Shown piece after piece: positions 1 to 4,901 of a stretch of DNA of 12,324 nt. Below the pieces are notes generated by a model, which saw only the letters and a list, made by a program, of their open reading frames with translations, was not told where the DNA came from and made no database searches. Each line of letters begins with the position of its first letter. Within the stretch, counting starts at the first letter, position 1. The translations under genes and the position numbers were made by a program. The stretch spans positions 1-12,324 of the forward strand of contig CAMYEU010000029.1 of the NCBI GenBank assembly GCA_947254465.1, in the 5' to 3' direction. This DNA comes from an uncultured Gemella sp. (GTDB taxonomy: Bacteria > Bacillota > Bacilli > Staphylococcales > Gemellaceae).

Positions 1-49
1 ACGAGGTCCTGAGATGTCTCGTGGGCTCGGAGATGTGTATAAGAGACAG
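1..49. other. Nextera i7-side adapter (library artefact)
   Basis: Positions 16-49 match the Nextera read-2 transposon adapter, with the 19-bp Tn5 mosaic end AGATGTGTATAAGAGACAG at 31-49. Positions 8-15 (CCTGAGAT) match the i7 index I remember as N715. Positions 1-7 match the end of the P7 arm with one mismatch. This is not genomic DNA; the insert begins at 50. Confidence 0.97.
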
Positions 50-670
50 ATATACTCCAACGCATTCTCCGATTATTTCAACGTTACGCGTAACGATAGG
101 TTCGTAATCAGGATTACAAGGATAAAGGATTACATTGTCATTTTTAACGAATATTTTCTTTAAAGAAGCTTCGTTCCAGTCTGTTAGGCGAACAGCTGCA
201 ATTTTCCCATTTCTAACTGAACTTTGTTGACGGATAAATACTAAATCACCATCAAAAATACCAGCTTCAATCATACTATCTCCCTTGACTCTCAGTGCAA
301 AATCGGCTCTCATTCCTTGATCTATGAAAATATGCTCATCATATTCTTCTTCTATATATACACCGTCTCCTGCACAAATTGTACCTAGTATTGGCAGTTT
401 AGATACGTCATCCGAAAAATCTTGCGGTGAGGAAGTATTATTATCGGGAGTGTTGATTTCCATAGTGTCGCAATCACCTACAAGCCAATCTGGATTAACT
501 GATAAAAATTCAGCGATAATAAGAAGTTTATCCCTTTTTGGTGTATATTTTCCTTTTGACCAGTCGCTTATAGATGAAGGTGTAATATTAGTACAACGAG
601 CAAGTTCAGCTTGTTTTATATTCTTTTCTTTTAAACACTTTTTAAATCTAATACTAAATGTTGTAGTCAT
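50..670 (-). CDS. HTH-S24 (LexA/HdiR-like) self-cleaving repressor, 3' end missing
   Basis: Read on the minus strand, an ATG at 670-668 opens 207 codons that run straight into the adapter, so the C-terminus is cut by the contig end. Residues about 5-60 form a Cro/CI-type helix-turn-helix (recognition segment around TPSSISDWSKGK). Residues about 90-207 are a LexA-fold S24 peptidase: predicted self-cleavage bond Ala100-Gly101 (context CAGDG), nucleophile Ser132 in GDSM, and general-base Lys171 in ASLKKI, aligned by eye to E. coli LexA S119/K156. The protein ends at VGVY, where LexA has only about seven more residues, so little is lost. Known family members are cleaved with RecA-nucleoprotein help on DNA damage and then release their targets. 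No canonical Bacillus SOS box (CGAAC-N4-GTTCG) is seen nearby, so HdiR-like or prophage-type repressors are better comparisons than LexA itself. It diverges from a small membrane-peptide gene and probably represses both. Confidence 0.93.
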
Positions 671-704
671 AATATTTTTCCAATCTAATTTTGTCTATAT
701 ATAA

Positions 705-733
705 ATTATAAAGTAAACCGTATATAAAATCAA
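705..733 (-). promoter_or_regulatory. Promoter of the S24 repressor
   Basis: On the minus strand there is a -35 TTGATT (733-728), a 17-bp spacer and a perfect -10 TATAAT (710-705), about 35 bp before the repressor ATG. The -35 lies in the left arm of the 12-bp inverted repeat, consistent with autoregulation. Confidence 0.75.
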
Positions 734-781
734 GTAACTTTATAAAAAAAGTTAAGAAATATGAATTTTTTACTTGATTTT
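726..781. promoter_or_regulatory. Inverted repeat, candidate repressor operator pair
   Basis: AAAATCAAGTAA at 726-737 is repeated exactly, in inverse orientation, as TTACTTGATTTT at 770-781. The arms are centred 44 bp apart, about four helical turns. Each arm contains the -35 hexamer of one of the two divergent promoters, and each is flanked on its outer side by a CGGTTT (AAACCG) element. A dimeric or looping repressor bound here would shut both promoters. The operator role is inferred from placement only. Confidence 0.6.
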
Positions 782-802
782 CGGTTTTCCGTATGTTATT
801 AT
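774..802 (+). promoter_or_regulatory. Promoter of the 37-aa membrane peptide gene
   Basis: -35 TTGATT (774-779), a 17-bp spacer, and -10 TATTAT (797-802) preceded by TG at 794-795, an extended -10. It lies 55 bp before the small ORF and shares its -35 context with the divergent repressor promoter. Confidence 0.72.
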
Positions 803-856
803 ATAAGTACGATAAGAAATTAAGTTTTACGTATAAAAAGAAAGAAGGTTTATTTT

Positions 857-970
857 ATGTTTATATATTGGATAATTATACTTGTATTATTGGCAAAAGT
901 TTTTACATTTTTTGAAACTAATAAATTGAAGATTGTAAAAAGGGGAAAATTGAATCGTAAAGTGTATTAA
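857..970 (+). CDS. 37-aa single-span membrane peptide
   Basis: An ATG at 857 follows AGAAGG at 843-848 with an 8-nt gap, and the frame closes at TAA 968-970, giving 37 residues. Residues about 2-19 are almost wholly hydrophobic (FIYWIIILVLLAKVF) and the C-terminal half is strongly basic (KLKIVKRGKLNRK). This is a membrane helix with a positive cytoplasmic tail. It has its own strong promoter, a Shine-Dalgarno site and a downstream terminator, so it is probably a real one-gene transcript. It diverges from an S24 self-cleaving repressor. In other Firmicutes lexA diverges from small membrane division inhibitors (yneA), and in enterobacteria LexA controls the membrane toxin TisB. A damage-induced membrane peptide is therefore a reasonable inference, but no homologue is recognised. 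It was too short for usual ORF thresholds. Confidence 0.62.
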   Translation: MFIYWIIILVLLAKVFTFFETNKLKIVKRGKLNRKVY

Positions 971-1024
971 TTTATTTTATGATTTCAATATAGTTATTAT
1001 GATAAAAAAATATTATTTACTACT

Positions 1025-1069
1025 ATAAGATTAGGTGAATTATAATTATGATCTAATCTTATTTTTTTA
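1025..1069 (+). terminator. Rho-independent terminator after the small peptide gene
   Basis: A perfect 10-bp stem (ATAAGATTAG 1025-1034 with CTAATCTTAT 1053-1062) and an 18-nt AT-rich loop are followed by a T-run to 1069. It ends the 857-970 transcript before the gpmA promoter. Confidence 0.8.
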
Positions 1070-1097
1070 TCTTATATATATCAGTGAAATATAGATG

Positions 1098-1127
1098 TTG
1101 ACTAATTTAGTACAACGAAGTTATTAT
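1098..1127 (+). promoter_or_regulatory. Probable gpmA promoter P1
   Basis: -35 TTGACT (1098-1103), an 18-bp spacer and -10 TATTAT (1122-1127). The -10 overlaps the left edge of the candidate cre site. A second possible -10, a perfect TATAAT at 1185-1190, lies closer to the gene but has only a poor -35 at the right distance. Confidence 0.55.
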
Positions 1128-1169
1128 AGCGTTTTCATTAATGAAATTGTTATAAAAACTATGTACTAA
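1107..1169. repeat. Nested dyad in the gpmA leader
   Basis: The outer arms TTAGTACA (1107-1114) and TGTACTAA (1162-1169) surround a perfect 14-bp palindrome TTTCATTAATGAAA (1133-1146). The two symmetry centres (1138 and 1139.5) nearly coincide. It could be a regulator site or fold in the mRNA leader. Confidence 0.5.
1123..1138 (+). promoter_or_regulatory. Candidate cre (CcpA) site at gpmA
   Basis: ATTATAGCGTTTTCAT matches the cre consensus WTGNNARCGNWWWCAW at 15 of 16 positions; only the G at position 3 differs. It overlaps the -10 and the start region of P1, a typical place for CcpA repression. The AGCG core is uncommon in such AT-rich DNA, which raises its weight. Confidence 0.6.
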
Positions 1170-1225
1170 TACTAGAAAATATTGTATAATAAAATTATAA
1201 TAACAAAACTAGGAGGATTTCTTAA

Positions 1226-1912
1226 ATGAAATTAGTATTAACTAGACATGGTGAAAGCCAATGGAATCTTGAAAACAGATTTACAGGATGGGTTGATGTA
1301 GACATCACTGATAAAGGTAGACAAGAAGCTATTAAAGGTGGACAAACTCTTAAAGAATTAGGGCTTACTTTTGATGTAGCTTACACTTCATACCAAAAAC
1401 GTGCTATCAAAACTTTAAACCTATTCTTAGAAGAATTAGATTTATTATGGATTCCAGTACACAAAAGCTGGAGATTAAATGAAAGACACTATGGAGCTTT
1501 ACAAGGACTTAACAAAGCTGAAACAGCTGAAAAATACGGTGATGAACAAGTTCACATTTGGAGAAGAAGTTTTGACGTAGCTCCACCTGCATTAGATAAA
1601 TCTAGTGATATGTACCCAGGAAACATCGATAGATATAAAGAAATTCCAGAAGGAGAAATCCCAACAGGAGAAAGCTTAAAACTTACTATTGATCGTGTAT
1701 TACCATACTGGGAAAGCGATATTTCTAAACAAATTAAAGCTGGTAAAAACGTACTTATCTCTGCTCACGGTAACAGTTTAAGAGCGTTAATCAAATACTT
1801 ATTAAACATCTCAGATGAACAAATCTTAGATCTTAACTTACCAACTGGTACTCCATTAGTATTTGAAATCGACGAAAACTTAAACATTATCTCAGCACCA
1901 GAATTATTCTAA
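1226..1912 (+). CDS. gpmA: 2,3-bisphosphoglycerate-dependent phosphoglycerate mutase
   Basis: This glycolytic enzyme interconverts 3- and 2-phosphoglycerate in the cytosol through a phosphohistidine. The 228-aa protein has the family opening TRHGESQWN with phospho-acceptor His8, substrate-binding Arg59, Glu86-Arg87 in ERHYGALQG, Arg113-Arg114, and second catalytic His181 in SAHGNSLRAL. The length is standard for the dPGM type. The ATG at 1226 has an ideal AGGAGG at 1211-1216. Codons ending in C (AAC, ATC, TAC) are noticeably more common than in the neighbouring lipoprotein gene, as expected for a highly expressed gene. The upstream region carries a promoter and a strong cre match, so carbon-catabolite control is likely. 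A lipoprotein gene starts 6 bp after the stop. Confidence 0.98.
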   Translation: MKLVLTRHGESQWNLENRFTGWVDVDITDKGRQEAIKGGQTLKELGLTFDVAYTSYQKRAIKTLNLFLEELDLLWIPVHKSWRLNERHYGALQGLNKAETAEKYGDEQVHIWRRSFDVAPPALDKSSDMYPGNIDRYKEIPEGEIPTGESLKLTIDRVLPYWESDISKQIKAGKNVLISAHGNSLRALIKYLLNISDEQILDLNLPTGTPLVFEIDENLNIISAPELF

Positions 1913-1918
1913 TAAGTA

Positions 1919-2677
1919 ATGAAAAAGCTGATAATATTACTGACAACCTTGCTAATTTTGCAAGGTTGTAGTTCTAAAGGAGATATTTCTACTGACCAAT
2001 TACAAAATCTTACTAATTCAGTTTCGATAAACCAGCTAGAAAAAACAGAATTTAATAAAAAAGATAATAAATTAGTTATTTCAACAAATGATGAGGTAAT
2101 AACTAAAGAAGGTTTTGATACACTATTAAAATCATTAAAATTAAATAATTTTAATGGGAAATCAGTTAATGTCGAGGGTATTAATTTAAATGAGTTTAGT
2201 AATAAAGATTTTAATATAGCTATTATTACTAAGAATAATAATACCGTTGCATTTAGTGTTAAAGATAGCAGTAATAAAAACTATGAAATTACTAATAATA
2301 AATATTCAAAAGAGTATATGAAAAATAAATTAAACGAATTTTCTAAAGAGTTAATTAGATTTGATGAGTTAGCAGGAACTATTCAGACTGATCTTGATAA
2401 AGGGCGTTCTTTAGGAGATAAAGTAGAGAAGTTTAAAGAGGTATCTGAGAAGATGAATACTTCTATGTTAACATTAAAATCATTATCTAATAATAATATT
2501 GAATATGGAAAATTAGAAGAAGTTAAACAGAAATTAACACGTTTAGAAGCTTTAACAAAAAATGTTATTGCTGCTGTAAATATTTCAGTAGAAAGTAAAA
2601 AAGGTACTGCAATAGATACGGCTTTCTTATCTATTAATGATATTGATAAGATAGCTCGTGATTTATCTGCAATGTAG
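1919..2677 (+). CDS. Putative lipoprotein of unknown function
   Basis: The 252-aa protein begins with a lipoprotein signal peptide (KK, a hydrophobic stretch, lipobox LQGC). Cys17 is the lipid anchor and the only cysteine. Residues about 45-125 look mainly beta (alternating hydrophobic segments with many Asn/Lys), and about 130-252 are charged and helical, perhaps coiled coil. This suggests a surface-exposed protein at the outer face of the membrane. I do not recognise the family. The ATG lies 6 bp after the gpmA stop and has no convincing Shine-Dalgarno sequence, so translation may be coupled to gpmA. The start is fixed by the signal peptide. AT-ending codons dominate, unlike gpmA. Its transcript runs into a series of hairpins from 2680. 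There is no neighbour that suggests a substrate. Confidence 0.85.
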   Translation: MKKLIILLTTLLILQGCSSKGDISTDQLQNLTNSVSINQLEKTEFNKKDNKLVISTNDEVITKEGFDTLLKSLKLNNFNGKSVNVEGINLNEFSNKDFNIAIITKNNNTVAFSVKDSSNKNYEITNNKYSKEYMKNKLNEFSKELIRFDELAGTIQTDLDKGRSLGDKVEKFKEVSEKMNTSMLTLKSLSNNNIEYGKLEEVKQKLTRLEALTKNVIAAVNISVESKKGTAIDTAFLSINDIDKIARDLSAM

Positions 2678-2679
2678 TA

Positions 2680-2703
2680 TTTATAGTCAATCTAGACTAT
2701 AAA
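2680..2703. other. Hairpin just after the lipoprotein stop
   Basis: A perfect 9-bp stem, TTTATAGTC (2680-2688) with GACTATAAA (2695-2703), has a 6-nt loop. No T-run follows on the plus strand, so it is more likely an RNA 3'-end protecting stem than a simple terminator. Confidence 0.5.
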
Positions 2704-2720
2704 AGAAAATAAGAAGAGTA

Positions 2721-2775
2721 TTATTTGGTATTGTACCAAATAAGGTTAGACAAAATATTAAGTAATTTTTGTTTA
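2721..2775. other. Two further hairpins in tandem
   Basis: TTATTTGGTA (2721-2730) pairs perfectly with TACCAAATAA (2734-2743) across a 3-nt loop. TAGACAAAA (2747-2755) then pairs with TTTTGTTTA (2767-2775), nine pairs with one G-U. With the stem at 2680-2703 this makes three stacked stems within 96 nt of the lipoprotein stop. Confidence 0.5.
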
Positions 2776-2816
2776 GCATTTTAAACATTAAAATTAGTAA
2801 TGTAGTGACTTTTGTT

Positions 2817-2919
2817 CCTTACAGTTGTTTTAGATTTTTTCCCTATTTAGTCAAGGATTTAAAAAAAGGCGTAGTCTTTGTCCTTGACTAACATAGGAGA
2901 AACTTAAAACTGTAAAAGG
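2817..2919. repeat. Long imperfect inverted repeat beside the IS3 remnant
   Basis: The arms at about 2817-2857 and 2881-2919 are largely complementary. They include a perfect inner stem TTAGTCAAGGA (2847-2857) / TCCTTGACTAA (2881-2891), matching CCTA/TAGG blocks, and an outer TACAGTT / AACTGTA pairing. The 23-nt loop contains seven consecutive A (T on the minus strand). It overlaps the 3' end of the decayed transposase. Confidence 0.65.
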
Positions 2920-3277
2920 AGTGAAGGTCTTTTTTTATTTGTTCTTTATATTTTTTATAGTTTATAGAACTTAATCTATCTAAGTTCAATTTCATTCTTG
3001 CTTCATTATAATCCCTTATATAATAAATAATAGCTTCTTTTAATTCACTTACTCTGTATAATATTTTTGAATGGTTCTGAGGTAAAGAAACCTCTATTTA
3101 TTATATTATCTGAATTTTTTCGGTTTTCTCTTTATCAGAGGTGTATTTTCTAATAGTTCTTACAAATGATAATACAGCTGGTTTTCTCATCAATCTCAAA
3201 TTTTTAAGTTTTAATGTTTTCATTCTATGACTATATCTTACGCTTCCTTTTTTAGAAATTCTATTTTTTATTATTTT
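2888..3277 (-). pseudogene. IS3-family transposase remnant with core deleted
   Basis: The minus strand reads 3277 to 2888 in one frame, broken by tandem TAA stops at 3103-3098. The first part resembles the N-terminal part of IS3-type OrfB (RYSHRMKTLKLK, then RLMRKP and RKYTSDKEK, cf. YGYRRMT...RLMKK...RKYSSYKGE). Near the stops the next frame gives INRGFFTSEPF, like the NIINRNF...P segment that precedes the catalytic core. The reading then jumps to the C-terminal signature ILYRVSELKEAIIYYIRDYN, ARMKLNLDRLSSINY. The roughly 100-residue DDE core between them is absent. The element therefore has a frameshift and a large internal deletion and cannot encode a working transposase. More decayed traces may extend to about 3350. 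The family call rests on remembered motif patterns, not on a search. Confidence 0.75.
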
Positions 3278-3567
3278 TCAAAAGTAGTATCAAGCTCCAT
3301 TTTGGAAAGTTTTTCTATTATTTAACAGTACAGTGAAATTAGGTAACTTTAATATCTTTATAAGATTATATTTTGTCTAGAATTTATGTGTTTTTATTAG
3401 TTCTTTATAGCGTTATTTTATTAGATTTGTTATAAGTACAGATTTGAATGAAAAAATTTTTTTGTTATTTTTAAAATTTACTTAAATCATAAAAAAATAC
3501 ATTTAATTTTATTTTTTATAAATTTAAATATATTAAATGTTGATTGTCGATTATATCTATTTCGCTA

Positions 3568-3583
3568 TTGAAAGCGTTAAATA
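3568..3583 (+). promoter_or_regulatory. Candidate cre (CcpA) site upstream of the permease
   Basis: TTGAAAGCGTTAAATA matches WTGNNARCGNWWWCAW at 14 of 16 positions, the misses being in the CA near the 3' end. It lies about 75-90 bp upstream of the probable promoter -10, a position more typical of CcpA activation than of roadblock repression. Confidence 0.45.
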
Positions 3584-3630
3584 AAAGATTTTATGTTGTG
3601 TTTTATTTTAATTTAAAAAGTTTTAGTAGT

Positions 3631-3660
3631 TTCAATATATTGGAAAAATTATTATATAAT
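3631..3660 (+). promoter_or_regulatory. Probable promoter of the permease gene
   Basis: A perfect -10 TATAAT (3655-3660) with a weak -35 TTCAAT (3631-3636) at 18-bp spacing. It would give a leader of about 60 nt containing the palindrome at 3683-3698. Confidence 0.45.
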
Positions 3661-3682
3661 GGTACACTTAGTAAGTCTTAAA

Positions 3683-3698
3683 AGTGTATTAGTACACT
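3683..3698. promoter_or_regulatory. 16-bp palindrome in the permease leader
   Basis: AGTGTA-TTAG-TACACT has perfect 6-bp arms. It lies downstream of the probable start site and 12 bp before the Shine-Dalgarno sequence, an operator-like position. It contains TTAGTACA (3689-3696), the same octamer as in the gpmA leader dyad. Confidence 0.45.
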
Positions 3699-3727
3699 AT
3701 ATTTTTAAAAAAGGAGATTATATAGTT

Positions 3728-4795
3728 ATGAATTTTTTAGATGTTTTTACTAAAACATTAATGAATCAAAAAATTAATACCGCTATCATTTCGAGTATAG
3801 CTATTATTTTATTAGGATACTTTTTACGTAAAAAAGGTGTTTTTAATGATTCAATCGGAAAGGTACTTACTTCAGTAGTGCTTACGGTGTCATTACCAGC
3901 TCTTGCGTTTAACTCATTCTTAGTCGACATAAATGAAAAGAGTTTAAAACAAGGTCTTAACGTACTAATTTGGGGTATTTTAGTATATATTGTTTTAATT
4001 GTTATAAGTAAACCTTTATTTATGAAATTTAAAGGTGATCAACAAGATACAATGCGTGTCCTATCTATTTTTGGATCTACTACATTCTTTGGGATTCCAA
4101 TAGTAACAGCTATTTATGGTCCAACAGGAACACTTTATGCATCTATCTTTAATATCGGATATCGTATTTTCTTATATTCTTATGGATATATTAAAATGAG
4201 TGGATTAAAAATGACGATGAAAAATATTAAGACAATGTTCTTAAATCCAATTGTTATCGCTACATTCTTAGGTTTATTCATTTGGTTATTCCAAGGAAGT
4301 TTACCTCAAGTAGCAGTATCGACTGTAAAAGATGGGCAAACAGTTGTTAAAGAATATGCATTTTTACGATTAGATCAAACATTACCGCAGTTTAAGCAAA
4401 TCTTGACATACTTATCTAGCTTAGCTTCTCCATTAGCATGGTTAGCTATAGGAGCTACACTAGGTTCGGTATCGTTTAAAGATGCATTATCAAATAAACC
4501 AACTTGGTATTATACAGCGGTTAAACTTATCGTTATTCCAGCTATTAATATTGTAATTTTAGCAGTATTAGCTGTGACACACGTTTTACCAGTTGATCTT
4601 ACAGCTCTAGGAACAATTGTTGTTATGATGGCAACACCTCCAGCAACAGTAGCTGCAGCGTATGCTATTAGCTTTGATAAAGATGCAGTATTAGCATCAA
4701 ATGCATCATTACTTGGAACATTAGGAGCAGTTATTCTTACTCCAGTATGGATCGTAATTGTACAAATTATCGGTTCATTAGGAATTTTCCATTAA
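3728..4795 (+). CDS. AEC-family carrier, malate permease-like
   Basis: This integral membrane transporter of the auxin efflux carrier (AEC) family probably moves malate or another 2-hydroxy/dicarboxylate. The 355-aa protein has about ten hydrophobic spans in two blocks (residues about 15-155 and 170-350) separated by a polar loop around 195-225. The conserved stretch TTFFGIPIVTAIYGP (118-132) and the second-half MATPPATVAAAYA (301-313) fit the MleP branch. I start at ATG 3728, which follows AAGGAG at 3711-3716. A longer frame from 3659 exists, but it would start inside the -10, lacks a Shine-Dalgarno sequence and adds an unrelated polar tail. It is followed by a structured spacer and a D-2-hydroxyacid dehydrogenase gene, which supports a 2-hydroxyacid substrate. 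The exact substrate cannot be read from sequence. Confidence 0.9.
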   Translation: MNFLDVFTKTLMNQKINTAIISSIAIILLGYFLRKKGVFNDSIGKVLTSVVLTVSLPALAFNSFLVDINEKSLKQGLNVLIWGILVYIVLIVISKPLFMKFKGDQQDTMRVLSIFGSTTFFGIPIVTAIYGPTGTLYASIFNIGYRIFLYSYGYIKMSGLKMTMKNIKTMFLNPIVIATFLGLFIWLFQGSLPQVAVSTVKDGQTVVKEYAFLRLDQTLPQFKQILTYLSSLASPLAWLAIGATLGSVSFKDALSNKPTWYYTAVKLIVIPAINIVILAVLAVTHVLPVDLTALGTIVVMMATPPATVAAAYAISFDKDAVLASNASLLGTLGAVILTPVWIVIVQIIGSLGIFH

Positions 4796-4815
4796 TAACA
4801 AGATAGATTATTATA

Positions 4816-4861
4816 ATCGGTAATAATAGAAAGACGGGATTGCCGATAAGCAGTCTCGTCT
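4816..4861 (+). promoter_or_regulatory. Interleaved stems (pseudoknot or switch) between permease and dehydrogenase
   Basis: Stem 1 is ATCGGTAA (4816-4823) with TTGCCGAT (4840-4847). Stem 2 is AGACGGGA (4832-4839) with TCTCGTCT (4854-4861). Each has eight pairs including one G-U. The order is A-B-A'-B', which is H-type pseudoknot topology; otherwise the stems are mutually exclusive. Stem 2 is followed by a modest T-run (4864-4868), so it could act as a weak terminator. No separate promoter is evident for the dehydrogenase gene. Confidence 0.6.
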
Positions 4862-4901
4862 AATTTTTAATAAAAATGAATAAAGAAAGAAGGAAATAAA
4901 A

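Larger units (their letters stand above)
3278..3727. other. Gene-free AT-rich leader of the permease gene
   Basis: No convincing gene is visible on either strand. The proximal part may be further IS3 decay. The distal part holds the cre-like site, a promoter-like -10 and a palindrome, described separately. Confidence 0.6.

Noticed and set aside
324..704. 126-aa plus-strand frame
   Set aside because: It lies opposite the S24 repressor, which has clear motifs. The translation has no domain and no Shine-Dalgarno sequence.
588..1118. 12-mer TTAGTACAACGA present at 588-599 and 1107-1118
   Set aside because: The first copy is inside the repressor coding sequence, and 12-mers are expected to recur by chance in 12 kb of AT-rich DNA.
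3659..3727. Extended 23-residue N-terminus for the permease
   Set aside because: Its ATG overlaps the TATAAT -10 and lacks a Shine-Dalgarno sequence, while the ATG at 3728 follows AAGGAG and gives a normal AEC start.
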